Origin: Bacteroidetes bacterium UBA2475
Lineage (GTDB): Bacteria > Bacteroidota > Bacteroidia > B-17B0 > Aurantibacillaceae
Assembly (NCBI GenBank): GCA_002342065.1
Contig: DDPF01000004.1
Span: 124,001-188,000, forward strand
Direction: 5' to 3'
DNA length: 64,000 nucleotides
Made by a program: the position numbers and the translations under genes. Under the pieces are notes generated by a model. That model was not told the origin of the DNA. It did not search any database and saw only the letters and a program-made list of their open reading frames with translations. Within the stretch, counting starts at the first letter, position 1, and each line of letters opens with the position of its first letter. This document shows positions 1-9,006 of this stretch, piece after piece.

Positions 1-1694
1 GAGGGGTTAACTGTTACGTTTGTTACGGATACAGCATTTGAATCTATACAAAGACTGGTAGTAATAGCGGTTAATGTTACTCCATAAACTCCGGGTGGAC
101 TAAATATTTGTGTCGGTTCAAACAGTGTAGATGTATTACCATTGCTAAATTGCCAGAAATAACTCAGGGGCAGATCGCAGCTACTACCATTACTAAAGGC
201 TACAGTTGCGGGGTTGCATAAGCTGGTTGGTAAATTATTTATTTTTGCAACCGGTCTGCCAACTATTCGTATCGTATCTATAAAAGAATCTATACAGGAT
301 AATTGTTTAGCAATAAGCTTAACATAATATTTGCCGGCATTGGTATAGGTTATGTTTGCCGGATTTTGGAGAGTTGACGTGCTCGGGCTTGCCGCAGAAG
401 AAAAATTCCAGTTAAATGTTGTTTGCGGCAAATACACACCAGTTACACTAAAATTAAATGCATTGCTTCTAAAACATTGTTTAAGATTTGGAGGAAAACT
501 TATATCCAATGGTGGATAAACATAAAATGTTTTTTGAGAAGTATCCGCACAAGGCTTGCCGGGATTAGCAATAAGCGTTACTACAAAAGAACCGGTATCG
601 GTGTAGGTATAATTTGGATGTACAACATGTGATGTATCTCCGTTAGTTGAAAGGTCTCCAAAATCCCAGTTAAACTCAGTACCGCCAACACTTTGATTAT
701 TAAAATTAAATGTGTTACCCATACATTTTGAAGGCTGATCCTGTATAACACTTAATACAGTAACACTGCAGGTTACAACATTGATCTGGAAATCACGGTA
801 ATGCGTATTGATCAGCTGGTTATTTCTAAACTCCTGTACGCAGATACCAAATACCCATTGCCCGTTCATGTTTGGTGTGCCAACCAAAACACCCGTTGTT
901 GGATTAATTGAAAAAGCAGGATTACTGGCTATTGGATATCCTGATGAATAAGGTGAAAGAAAAAGTATTGGTGCATATGGCGGCGGCGGTGCTTCACTTG
1001 GGCAAGATGCCGGTGGCGACTGGCATTGAGGTCCGGTAGTATTTGGACCGGTGAGAAGTGTTGGGCAACATCCATCAAGGCCCTGAAAAGGGCTACAGAT
1101 CGAATATACGAGCTGGTCTCCATCAGGATCTATTGCTGAGTGATTGAAGGTGAATTTTAAACCATTACAAACAAAAATAGGGGGCAAATTGGTAAAACGT
1201 GGTGAATTATTAGAAGCTACAATTTCCGGACCCGGGATATGTGTGTAATAAGTAGAGCCAACACCACCGGGAGTTACAATATTTAATATAGTGTTATTAC
1301 GGCAACATCTTTGGTAAATAAGATAATAGCCGCCTGTTTTTGGTGGTAAATTTAAATTATAGGTATAAATTCCCTGTTCTACACAAATATGATTTGGCGT
1401 TAAAATACAGGGATTATTAATAGCCGGGGGAACCACTGTAATAACCGGAGCCCCGATATCAAAAACACCAACTAAATTATTTAAAGCGTCGTAAACCGTT
1501 AACCAGGCAGGGCCGGAGCCTGATCCGGGAAGCCCGTCAAATGGCGCAGTAACCGAGCAATCCCTGTAAATTTTTAATGTGATTTTATAATTACCGCTAC
1601 CAAGATCATCATAGATCATCTCACCGCCTACAATATGTGTAGCAGATACTTTAAAAGAGATAAAACAAATAAATATTAAAAAAAGTTTTTTCAA
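1..1694 (-). CDS. PKD-repeat secreted protein (3' end outside window), probable T9SS cargo
   Basis: The frame is open from a TTG start at 1694 to the window edge, giving 564 residues without a stop; the C-terminus is missing. It opens with a signal peptide (LKKLFLIFICFISFKVSA) and then the THIVGGEMIYDDLG module that starts many large Bacteroidota surface proteins, followed by PKD-type repeats of the form FxWxFGD...Y.Y.DTG.Y.V.L. It aligns almost throughout with the neighbour at 1864-4005, so the pair is a tandem duplication. Unlike the neighbour it has a CC pair (QRCCRN, codons near 1302-1307) and a Cys-rich insert (about 1000-1104). By analogy the missing end should carry a gliding-motility-type sorting domain; that is inference. 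No in-frame ATG offers a better start, and the TTG context matches the paralog. Confidence 0.85.
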   Translation of the reverse strand, partial: MKKLFLIFICFISFKVSATHIVGGEMIYDDLGSGNYKITLKIYRDCSVTAPFDGLPGSGSGPAWLTVYDALNNLVGVFDIGAPVITVVPPAINNPCILTPNHICVEQGIYTYNLNLPPKTGGYYLIYQRCCRNNTILNIVTPGGVGSTYYTHIPGPEIVASNNSPRFTNLPPIFVCNGLKFTFNHSAIDPDGDQLVYSICSPFQGLDGCCPTLLTGPNTTGPQCQSPPASCPSEAPPPPYAPILFLSPYSSGYPIASNPAFSINPTTGVLVGTPNMNGQWVFGICVQEFRNNQLINTHYRDFQINVVTCSVTVLSVIQDQPSKCMGNTFNFNNQSVGGTEFNWDFGDLSTNGDTSHVVHPNYTYTDTGSFVVTLIANPGKPCADTSQKTFYVYPPLDISFPPNLKQCFRSNAFNFSVTGVYLPQTTFNWNFSSAASPSTSTLQNPANITYTNAGKYYVKLIAKQLSCIDSFIDTIRIVGRPVAKINNLPTSLCNPATVAFSNGSSCDLPLSYFWQFSNGNTSTLFEPTQIFSPPGVYGVTLTAITTSLCIDSNAVSVTNVTVNP

Positions 1695-1820
1695 AACACT
1701 CTAAAATTCAAGCATTAAATTACGAAAAATAAGTCAAACTATAATAGGCTTTTAGACCAGACGGAAATTAAATTTAAATGTCATTTCTTTAGTTAATCAC
1801 GATTGAAAGGATATAATTTA

Positions 1821-1845
1821 TTTAACAAATTCATTATTTGTTAAA
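1821..1845 (-). terminator. AT-rich stem-loop after the PKD gene
   Basis: A perfect 10-bp inverted repeat (TTTAACAAAT / ATTTGTTAAA, 5-nt loop) lies 19 nt past the stop of the 1864-4005 gene and before the next paralog. It has no GC core and no clean T tract, so it may be a weak terminator or an mRNA 3'-end structure. Confidence 0.35.
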
Positions 1846-1863
1846 ACATATCCGAAGCTGGGC

Positions 1864-4005
1864 CTACTCGTTCTTAAGAAGGGTAACATGTCCGTAATGC
1901 ACTTCATCTTTTTCGGTAACTACATTTTTAAATGTAATGCGCCATACATATACATCCTGCTTGCATTCCTGGCCTTTATAAAAACCATTCCATCCTTGTT
2001 TCGGATTATTGGTTTTAAAAAGTCTTTCGCCCCAGCGGTCAAAGATCTCAAAATCATAATTTAATACTCCAATTGCTATGGGCATAAAGTGATCGTTCAA
2101 TAAATTTTCATCGGGTGTAAAAGCGTTTGGTACCCAGAACCTATACTCCGGTAATATTTTTACAACCTGCGAAATTGTACTTGAACAACCAAAATTATTG
2201 GTCACATATTGTGTAATTGTGTAATCACCATATGTATCGTAAATATGTTTTTCGAAAGGAAAACCAGATGTTGCCCCATCGCCAAATGCATAATTCCAGC
2301 TAATAGCATCCGGAGAGGCCGTATTATTTATGGTTATTTCGGGATCAAAAATTGTTGTTATCTGGGGCGAAAAACTAAAGCCCGCAAACGGGGTGGGATT
2401 AACGGTTACATGGTTTACAGAAGCGATACTTGTATCCGCGCAAAGAATACTCGTTATGGCCGCTAAAGTTGCGCCATAAACCCCCGCTGGCGAAAAAACC
2501 TGAATAGGTTCAAATGCTGTTGAGGTAGAACCGTTACTGAATTTCCAGAAATATTTCATTGGTAATTCGCCACTACTTCCATTAGCAAAAGCAACTGTAG
2601 CGGGGTTGCATAAACTAACCGGCAGGTTGCTGATCTGTGCATTTGGCCTGCCAATTACCCTTACGCTATCTATAAATGAATCAATACACACACTTTGTTT
2701 AGCAACGAGCTTAACAAAATATTTTCCAAAATTATTATAAACAATGTTGGTAGGGTTTTTAAGTGTTGAAATACTGGGTGTTGCCGAAGATGTAAAATCC
2801 CATTTAAAAGTTGTTGAAGGCAGATAAGCTCCTGTGGTACTAAAACTAAAAGCATTTCCCTTTAAACATTGCCGCAGGTTTGGCGGAAACTTAATATCCA
2901 GTACCGGGTAAACATAAAATGTTTTTTTGGATGTATCTGCGCAAGGCTTGCCGGGATTGGCAATAAGCGTTACAACATACTTTCCGGTATCAGCATAAGT
3001 GTATGTTGGATTTACAAGATGAGATGTATCGGCACTGGTATTTGGATCTCCAAAATTCCAGCTAAATTGTGTGCCTCCAATACTTTGATTAATGAAATTA
3101 AAAGTACTGCCCGCACATTGAACGGTTTGATCTTTTATAACACTTAGTGTAGCAGTGCAGGTTACAACGTTTACCTGGAAGTCGCGATAATGTGTATTAA
3201 TTAATTGATTGTTTCTATATTCCTTAACACAAATGGCAAATACCCACTGCCCTAAATTTGTAGGCGTACCGGAGAAAATGCCAGTTGTGGGATTAATTGA
3301 AAAAGCGGGATTACTTGCAATAGGATAAGAAGCTGAGTAGGGCGCTTGAAAAATAACAGGCGTGTACGGCGGCGGCGGTGCTGTTAACGCACTTGATCCA
3401 TCAAAAGGCGAATACATAGAATAAACTAATTGATCGCCGTCAGGATCTATCGCAGAATGATCAAATGTAAATTTTAAACCATTACAAATAAAAATGGGCG
3501 GAAGATTTGTAAATCTTGGGGAGTCATTAAACGTCACCTCCTCCGGACCAGGGATATGAGTATAATAAGTAGATCCAACCATCCCAGGATTTACAATATT
3601 TAATATAGTAGCATTGCGAAAAGTAACATGATGAATAACATCGTATCCACCTGCAAGCGGAGGTAAATTTATGGTATGAGTATAAACCCCCTGCTCTACA
3701 CAAACACTATTTGGTGTAATAATACATGGATTATTAATTGCCGGTGGAACAATAGTTATTGTTGGTGAGCCAATATCATAAAAACCGATATAATTTTGGG
3801 CGCTATCGTAAACTGATATATATGCGGCACCTGCGGGAGGTACTCCGTTAAAAGGTGCCTGGCTGCTGCAATCCCTGTAAATTTTTAAAGTAATTCTATA
3901 ATTGCCCCCTCCAAGGTCGTCATAGATGATCTCCCCCCCTACAATATGTGTAGCAGATGCTTTAATTGTGAAAAAGCAGATAAATATGAAAAAAAACTTT
4001 TTCAA
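1864..4005 (-). CDS. PKD-repeat secreted protein with gliding-motility-type (type B) T9SS sorting domain
   Basis: 713 residues from a TTG start. A signal peptide (about 1-18) is followed by the THIVGGEIIYDDLGGG module, a cadherin/Ig-like segment (DPDGDQLVYSM, about residue 190), several PKD repeats (about 290-650), and a C-terminal domain beginning VPNAFTPDENLLNDHF and containing FDRWGERLF and W.G...G.....DVYVW. That end is the gliding motility-associated / CHU_C domain known as a T9SS export signal, so the protein is most likely exported and held at the surface, with an adhesive or structural role (inferred). It is transcribed toward its paralog at 1-1694 across a 169-nt gap. Compared with the paralog it lacks the CC pair and the Cys-rich insert. 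Confidence 0.9.
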   Translation of the reverse strand: MKKFFFIFICFFTIKASATHIVGGEIIYDDLGGGNYRITLKIYRDCSSQAPFNGVPPAGAAYISVYDSAQNYIGFYDIGSPTITIVPPAINNPCIITPNSVCVEQGVYTHTINLPPLAGGYDVIHHVTFRNATILNIVNPGMVGSTYYTHIPGPEEVTFNDSPRFTNLPPIFICNGLKFTFDHSAIDPDGDQLVYSMYSPFDGSSALTAPPPPYTPVIFQAPYSASYPIASNPAFSINPTTGIFSGTPTNLGQWVFAICVKEYRNNQLINTHYRDFQVNVVTCTATLSVIKDQTVQCAGSTFNFINQSIGGTQFSWNFGDPNTSADTSHLVNPTYTYADTGKYVVTLIANPGKPCADTSKKTFYVYPVLDIKFPPNLRQCLKGNAFSFSTTGAYLPSTTFKWDFTSSATPSISTLKNPTNIVYNNFGKYFVKLVAKQSVCIDSFIDSVRVIGRPNAQISNLPVSLCNPATVAFANGSSGELPMKYFWKFSNGSTSTAFEPIQVFSPAGVYGATLAAITSILCADTSIASVNHVTVNPTPFAGFSFSPQITTIFDPEITINNTASPDAISWNYAFGDGATSGFPFEKHIYDTYGDYTITQYVTNNFGCSSTISQVVKILPEYRFWVPNAFTPDENLLNDHFMPIAIGVLNYDFEIFDRWGERLFKTNNPKQGWNGFYKGQECKQDVYVWRITFKNVVTEKDEVHYGHVTLLKNE

Positions 4006-4126
4006 GATGTTTAAAATCCAACCATTAAATTACAAAAAATAACGCGTATTTTGGGGACCTTTTATATCTGGAAGCATTTCCCTTTTAATTGGCGCAATGT
4101 ATTTCGTTTTTGGGCTTTTTTTTGCA

Positions 4127-4134
4127 TATTTTTG
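4127..4134 (+). promoter_or_regulatory. -7 promoter box TATTTTTG, leaderless type
   Basis: An exact match to the Bacteroidetes -7 consensus TAnnTTTG, 4 nt before the ATG at 4139. It would place transcription start at or very near the start codon. It argues against the upstream in-frame ATG at 4097, which would lie before the transcript begins. I see no TTG at the -33 distance. Confidence 0.6.
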
Positions 4135-4138
4135 TTAT

Positions 4139-6382
4139 ATGTTTAAATATGTAATTATAGCTTCATTTGTATTTCTTGCAAAAATATCTGTTGGGCAATT
4201 ATTAGTGGCCCGCGATACTATTACAGTAATTGAAAATAATTATGTATTAAAAATGCCCTGGGCAAATGGCATAAATTCTTCCAATGTATCTAATATGGAC
4301 CTGAATTTTGACGGGAAAAAAGATGTTGTTGTTTTTGATAAAGTAACTCAATTTTCTGTTGGCCGTTTTCGTTGTTTTATAAATGTTGGAACAGCGGGCC
4401 AAACTAAATATGTAAGTGCTCCTCATTTGAGTTACTCTTTTCCGCAAGTTTCTAACTGGGCTCTTTGTTTAGATTACGATTGCGACGGTGATGAAGATCT
4501 TTTTTGTTCGGTTAACGGCGGGATTTCGGTATATAAAAATGTCAGTAATGTTACTACCGGCATTAATTTTGTTTTAGTAAAATCTATTGTTGATTCTGAC
4601 TTTAATCCTCAGGGTGCACCATCAATAACCCCATTATATGCCAGTACTGTCGGCGTACCGGGCCTTGCAGATATTGATGGTGATGGCGATATTGATATTC
4701 TTACATTTAGCGCCGGCGGGTATTATGTTGAGTATCATAAAAACATGAGCAAAGAGCTTTATAACAATTGTGATAGCTTAGTGTTTGAAATAGCCGATGC
4801 TTGCTGGGGTAAAATAACTGAGCAGAGTTGTACTGTAAGTTTTAACCAGTGCCCGCTTAAACCACTTGCCGATCAATTTTTTCCAACAACTAATGAAGAA
4901 AAACGCCACGCCGGTTCATGCCTCATGTGCATTGATGCTAATGCAGATAATTTAATGGATCTGGTAATGGGCGATATTTCTTGTAATACTGTTCAGTTTG
5001 CATCTAATACTGGCTCAGTTACAAACGCTGTAATTTCTGATACAACCAAAATGTATCCCAATTATCCAAATAAGAACAGCACTCAACAAATTAAAATGAG
5101 TAATTTTCCATGCACCTATTATGTAGATTGTGATGGCGATGGAAAAAAAGATCTGGTTGCAACGCCAAATACCTATGGCAGCGAAAACGTAAAGAGCTTG
5201 TGGTATTATAAAAACGCCAGCTCAACCAACACTGTAAATTTTCAATTTGTAAAAAATAATTTTTTGCAGGATGAAATGATAGAGATCGGACAAAATTCAT
5301 TTCCGGTAGTTTTTGATTATAACAATGATGGGATAAAAGATCTTTTGATAGGCACCTGGGGTTATTTTAATACTAATAGTTTAGTAGCCCAGCTTACATT
5401 GTACAAAAACATAGGTTCTTTATCACAACCTTCTTACTCTTTAATAACACGCGATTTTGCAAACTTAAGTGTTCAGGGTTTAAATAACATTATGCCAACT
5501 GTTGGAGATATTGATACAGATGGCGATGTGGATATTTGTGTTGGTAGTTCCAGCGGCCAGATCCATTGGCTTGAAAATCTTGGAGGTGTTGGCAATTTTC
5601 TTTTCCATAATAATAGTTTTTCAATTACAACTCTCTCAGCAGCATCTGCTCCACAATTATTTGATATTGATGGCGACAGTAAATTGGATCTTATGGTAGG
5701 TACAAAAAATGGAAGAATAGCTTATTATAAAAATATTGGTACAGCTTCTGTTCCTGCATTTACTTTAATGACCAATTATTTTGGAAGCATAGATGTGAAG
5801 GGAAATGTTAATATGTATGGTATTGATGGTTATGCAGTACCTTATTTTTTTAAATCAGGGATCGATACTAAATTATTATTAGGTAACGTACACGGACAAA
5901 TTTTTTATTACGATGTGCCTGCGCCTGCAGCAATACTAACCAGTAGCTGTACATTAATTAATGCCACCGCAAATAATTTAAACGAGGGCGGACAAGCTGC
6001 TATTTGTTTTGAAGACGTTAACAATGATGGTAAGCGAGATCTTTTTGTTGGTAATGGTTCTGGCGGATTAAGTTTTTTCTCTTCTGCTTCGCCTTTTGTT
6101 AGTGTTGAAGAAATAAATTCAACTAAATTAAATGATCGCATCAGTTTGTTTCCTAACCCTGCTACAGACCAAATTCAATTAAAGATAGATGGATTAGAAT
6201 TTGAGAACGGAATGTTAGTACTTTATGATCTATTAGGCAAACAAATACAAACAGAAACTATAAACAAAAACACACAAACGTTTTTACTCAACAAAATTAC
6301 CTCCGGTGTTTATTTTGCTAAAATTAGCATTAGCACTGGCTCACAAACTCATAGTGTTACAAAAAAAATCATCATTAATTAA
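4139..6382 (+). CDS. FG-GAP/VCBS-repeat secreted protein with type A T9SS sorting domain
   Basis: 747 residues from ATG 4139, where a clean signal peptide begins (MFKYVIIASFVFLAKISVGQ). Repeated calcium-loop motifs such as DYDCDGDEDLF, DIDGDGDIDIL, DCDGDGKKDLV, DYNNDGIKDLL, DIDTDGDVDI and DVNNDGKRDLF mark an FG-GAP/VCBS beta-propeller over about residues 45-660. The last 80 residues hold the type A sorting domain (ISLFPNPATDQI ... GVYFAKI ... KKIIIN), so it should be exported by T9SS. The longer in-frame start at 4097 is rejected because it would put the -7 box inside the coding region and add residues before the signal peptide. The next gene begins at the base after its stop codon. Ligand unknown. 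Confidence 0.9.
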   Translation: MFKYVIIASFVFLAKISVGQLLVARDTITVIENNYVLKMPWANGINSSNVSNMDLNFDGKKDVVVFDKVTQFSVGRFRCFINVGTAGQTKYVSAPHLSYSFPQVSNWALCLDYDCDGDEDLFCSVNGGISVYKNVSNVTTGINFVLVKSIVDSDFNPQGAPSITPLYASTVGVPGLADIDGDGDIDILTFSAGGYYVEYHKNMSKELYNNCDSLVFEIADACWGKITEQSCTVSFNQCPLKPLADQFFPTTNEEKRHAGSCLMCIDANADNLMDLVMGDISCNTVQFASNTGSVTNAVISDTTKMYPNYPNKNSTQQIKMSNFPCTYYVDCDGDGKKDLVATPNTYGSENVKSLWYYKNASSTNTVNFQFVKNNFLQDEMIEIGQNSFPVVFDYNNDGIKDLLIGTWGYFNTNSLVAQLTLYKNIGSLSQPSYSLITRDFANLSVQGLNNIMPTVGDIDTDGDVDICVGSSSGQIHWLENLGGVGNFLFHNNSFSITTLSAASAPQLFDIDGDSKLDLMVGTKNGRIAYYKNIGTASVPAFTLMTNYFGSIDVKGNVNMYGIDGYAVPYFFKSGIDTKLLLGNVHGQIFYYDVPAPAAILTSSCTLINATANNLNEGGQAAICFEDVNNDGKRDLFVGNGSGGLSFFSSASPFVSVEEINSTKLNDRISLFPNPATDQIQLKIDGLEFENGMLVLYDLLGKQIQTETINKNTQTFLLNKITSGVYFAKISISTGSQTHSVTKKIIIN

Positions 6383-7837
6383 TTGCCGGGCTACTTTAAA
6401 TATCTTTTCTTTTTACCTTTTTTAATTTCCTGTAAAAAAGATATAGGCTATATAAATAAAGGCAATTATCCGCATGATATTGGCAAGATAATTACTAATA
6501 ATTGTTCCGTAAGCGGTTGTCATAATGCCAAAAGTTCTGAAGCTGCGGGCGGGTACAATTTAGAGACTTGGGCAGGAATGTTTTCTGGTAGTAGTAATGG
6601 TTCGCCTGTAATTCCTTACAGCAGTAAATTCTCGTCACTTTGTTATTATATAAACACTTATGCTGAATTAGGTTTACAAAACGAACCGACAATGCCAATT
6701 AATAAAAAGCCGTTATCGTTTGATGATGTGAAAAAAATAAAAGATTGGATAGATTCGGGTTCGCCCGACATTAATGGAAACATAAAATGGGCAGACAATT
6801 CTTTGCGGAAAAAATTATATGCTGTCAACCAGGGTTGCGATGTAGTAACTGTTTTTGATGCCGAAACCCAATTGCCCATGCGTTACATTGAAGTAGGCAC
6901 TATACCCGGCACCGTTGAAGCGCCCCACCAGGTTAGAGTTTCGCCGGATGGTAAATACTGGTATGTTATATTTATAAATAACAATGTGATGCAAAAATAC
7001 CGTTGTAGCGATGATAGTTATGTTGGCAATATTCCGTTAAGCCCTGTAGCTGCAGGAACAGGGTCAACCAATGCGCTCGACTGGAATACATTTGTAATTT
7101 CACAGGATAGCAAGCGGGCCTATTGCGTTTCATGGACAGCAAGCGGCAAGGTGGCAGCCGTTGATCTCGAGAATATGAAATTAATTCATTTTCTTGGCGG
7201 ACAGTATTACCCTCATGCTATTGCATTAGATGCAACTGACGAAAATATTTTTGTTGGCGCGCAAACCGGTAACTTTATAGTTAAAATAGACACCGCATTC
7301 TCAGGATCAAATCAAATTTCGCTTGAAAATGGGCCAATTAATTTTAGCTCGTCGCTGGATCCTCACGATATTATTTTATCGCCAAACAACCAGCTTTTAA
7401 TTACCTGTCAAAAATCAAATGAAGTACGCGTCTTTGATATTGCAAGCGGCCTGGTTACAAATACAATTGTTACAGGAAAGTATCCACAGGAAATTATTTA
7501 CTCGCCGTTATACGCCAGTTATTTTGTAAGCTGTACTTATGACAGTACTACTTTTTCAAGCTCAATGGGCTTGGTTTCAAAGATCAGCGCCTTTGGTTAT
7601 GGTGTAACTAATTTAAAAGTGGGCTATCAGCCGCATGGCATTGCTGTTGATGAAAGCAAGCGATTACTATATGTCGTATCCCGCAATGTTCAATCAAATG
7701 GTCCCGCTCCGCATCATAGCAGCCAGTGTAATGGACGAAACGGTTTTGTAAGTTTTGTTGATCTTAATTCTTTTGCTGTTTTACCAAAACGTTACGAGTT
7801 AAGCGTTGACCCTTATTTTATTTTTACCAGACCATAA
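6383..7837 (+). CDS. Lipoprotein with CX4CH cytochrome-c-like domain and YncE-like beta-propeller
   Basis: 484 residues. The TTG start at 6383 directly follows the TAA of the previous gene (6380-6382); starting there gives a lipoprotein signal with lipobox LISC near residue 17. Next comes NNCSVSGCHNAKS, a CxxxxCH motif, then TMPINKKPLSFDDVKKIKDW about 70 residues later. That layout, with a Met that could be the second axial ligand, resembles small c-type cytochrome domains of Bacteroidota lipoproteins. Residues about 130-480 form a YVTN/YncE-type propeller (VTVFDAETQLPMRYIEVG, VRVSPDGKYWYV, GYQPHGIAVDESKRLLYVVS). Heme binding is inferred; the motif has four rather than two residues between the cysteines. 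Zero spacing to both neighbours suggests translational coupling. Confidence 0.85.
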   Translation: MPGYFKYLFFLPFLISCKKDIGYINKGNYPHDIGKIITNNCSVSGCHNAKSSEAAGGYNLETWAGMFSGSSNGSPVIPYSSKFSSLCYYINTYAELGLQNEPTMPINKKPLSFDDVKKIKDWIDSGSPDINGNIKWADNSLRKKLYAVNQGCDVVTVFDAETQLPMRYIEVGTIPGTVEAPHQVRVSPDGKYWYVIFINNNVMQKYRCSDDSYVGNIPLSPVAAGTGSTNALDWNTFVISQDSKRAYCVSWTASGKVAAVDLENMKLIHFLGGQYYPHAIALDATDENIFVGAQTGNFIVKIDTAFSGSNQISLENGPINFSSSLDPHDIILSPNNQLLITCQKSNEVRVFDIASGLVTNTIVTGKYPQEIIYSPLYASYFVSCTYDSTTFSSSMGLVSKISAFGYGVTNLKVGYQPHGIAVDESKRLLYVVSRNVQSNGPAPHHSSQCNGRNGFVSFVDLNSFAVLPKRYELSVDPYFIFTRP

Positions 7838-8257
7838 ATGGAAATTAACGACATACTAAAAAAACAACCGATCTTATTATTCGATGGTGAATGCGGCTTC
7901 TGTAATAAAAGTTTATTATTCTTTTTAAAACGCAAAAAAAATAAGACCATGCACTTTGCGCCTCTAAATTCGAAAGTAGGGAAAGAACTAAAAGCCTATT
8001 TTGAAATTGAGGAAAAAATAGATAGCGTTATTTTGATCCGTGATCATTCTGCTTTTATTAAATCTTGTGCTGCTTTACGTTTATTTCCATATATGAAAGG
8101 ACTTTGGCCATTGATGATCGTTTTTGTAGTTGTGCCGCCTTTTATTCGCAACTGGGTATATGACCTTATCGCAAAAAAAAGAATGAAAATAATTGGCCGT
8201 GTACAAAATTGTGAACTGCTTCCTAAAGAAGATACAGAAAGATTTTTAGATCTTTAA
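7838..8257 (+). CDS. DCC-family (DUF393, YuxK-like) thiol-disulfide oxidoreductase-like protein
   Basis: 139 residues. The N-terminal LLFDGECGFCNKSLLFFLKR is the signature of the DUF393/DCC family: a CxxC in a thioredoxin-like fold after a DG motif. Family members are predicted thiol-disulfide oxidoreductases of uncertain substrate. The middle (GLWPLMIVFVVVPPFIRNWVYDLIAKKR) matches the family's hydrophobic helix and conserved basic end. ATG 7838 follows immediately on the TAA of the preceding lipoprotein gene, so it is the third member of a gapless chain. Its place after a CX4CH protein is suggestive, but a role in heme-protein maturation is only a guess. Confidence 0.85.
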   Translation: MEINDILKKQPILLFDGECGFCNKSLLFFLKRKKNKTMHFAPLNSKVGKELKAYFEIEEKIDSVILIRDHSAFIKSCAALRLFPYMKGLWPLMIVFVVVPPFIRNWVYDLIAKKRMKIIGRVQNCELLPKEDTERFLDL

Positions 8258-8266
8258 ATTTCACTT

Positions 8267-8962
8267 TTACTGTTTTCTTGCCGCAAAAGCAATGCTGGCA
8301 ACAGATATCTTGATTCCTTCAATATCTTTTAGGGCCAACCAGGCGGCTTCAATAGTTGCGCCGGTTGTTATTACATCATCTACCAGTAAAACATGTTTTT
8401 TTACCAAAACATTTTGCTCTTTAATTTTAAAGATACCTTCTACATTTTCCCAACGCTGGTATTTTTTCTTTTTGGTTTGCGTACTTGTTTCGTGGGCCCG
8501 TTCAAATGAATGTATGTCTAAAGGTTTTTCGAGCGCAGTTGCCAAACCTTTTGCAAACCATTCGCTTTGATTATAGCCGCGTTGTTTTAGTTTTTTCTGG
8601 TGTAAAGGAATAGGTATTATAACATCTATCTCATCCTTTATTGTCGTTTTTGCAAGTTCCTGTGCATACAAGTTGCCAATAAATTGCGCGAGTTCTTTTT
8701 GGTCCTGGTATTTTATAGCATGCAGCAATTTTTGCACTTTGCCACTTTTTTCGAATAAATAAAAACAAAGGCCATGGGTTAAAGGCACCCTTCCTGCAAA
8801 GGTTTGACTAAGTTCGTTTTGATCGTTTTTGTGGTAATTGCTTTTAGGAAGGTTTAATTTACAGTGGTTGCAAATGTAAGTCTCATGCTTAAAAAGCCCA
8901 TTTGCACAGGCCTCGCAGTGCCTTGGGTAAATTAATGACATGAAATCGTTAATAAGTGTCAT
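8267..8962 (-). CDS. ComF-family phosphoribosyltransferase-like protein
   Basis: 231 residues from ATG 8962. The N-terminus carries a four-cysteine zinc-finger-like pair (CEACANG ... CNHCKLNLP, about residues 16-40), and the C-terminal half is a type I phosphoribosyltransferase domain with the PRPP-binding loop HVLLVDDVITTGATIEAAW near residue 200. This is the ComF/GntX layout; ComF takes part in DNA uptake in naturally competent bacteria, and the role here is unproven. A longer reading from GTG 8983 adds seven residues ahead of the MTLINDFMSLIYPRHC start and is less likely. Its end lies 9 nt from the end of the DCC gene, and it diverges from the 9007 gene. Confidence 0.88.
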   Translation of the reverse strand: MTLINDFMSLIYPRHCEACANGLFKHETYICNHCKLNLPKSNYHKNDQNELSQTFAGRVPLTHGLCFYLFEKSGKVQKLLHAIKYQDQKELAQFIGNLYAQELAKTTIKDEIDVIIPIPLHQKKLKQRGYNQSEWFAKGLATALEKPLDIHSFERAHETSTQTKKKKYQRWENVEGIFKIKEQNVLVKKHVLLVDDVITTGATIEAAWLALKDIEGIKISVASIAFAARKQ

Positions 8963-8994
8963 ACAATTACCACTAAAATACACTTTTTGTGTAT

Positions 8995-9002
8995 TATTTT
9001 TG
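8995..9002 (+). promoter_or_regulatory. -7 promoter box TATTTTTG, leaderless type
   Basis: An exact TAnnTTTG box ends 4 nt before ATG 9007. Reading the gene from GTG 8989 would put the promoter box inside the coding sequence, so the box decides for ATG 9007. No -33 TTG is visible at the usual distance. Confidence 0.6.
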
Positions 9003-9006
9003 TATT

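Noticed and set aside
929..1123. Short open frame on the minus strand inside the first PKD gene
   Set aside because: It is a shadow of the long open frame from 1694 to the edge, which aligns with the paralog.
4097..4138. Upstream in-frame ATG for the FG-GAP gene
   Set aside because: It precedes the -7 box and would place 14 residues before a complete signal peptide.
8989..9006. GTG start for the coiled-coil protein
   Set aside because: The TATTTTTG box at 8995-9002 would lie inside the coding sequence; ATG 9007 follows it by 4 nt.
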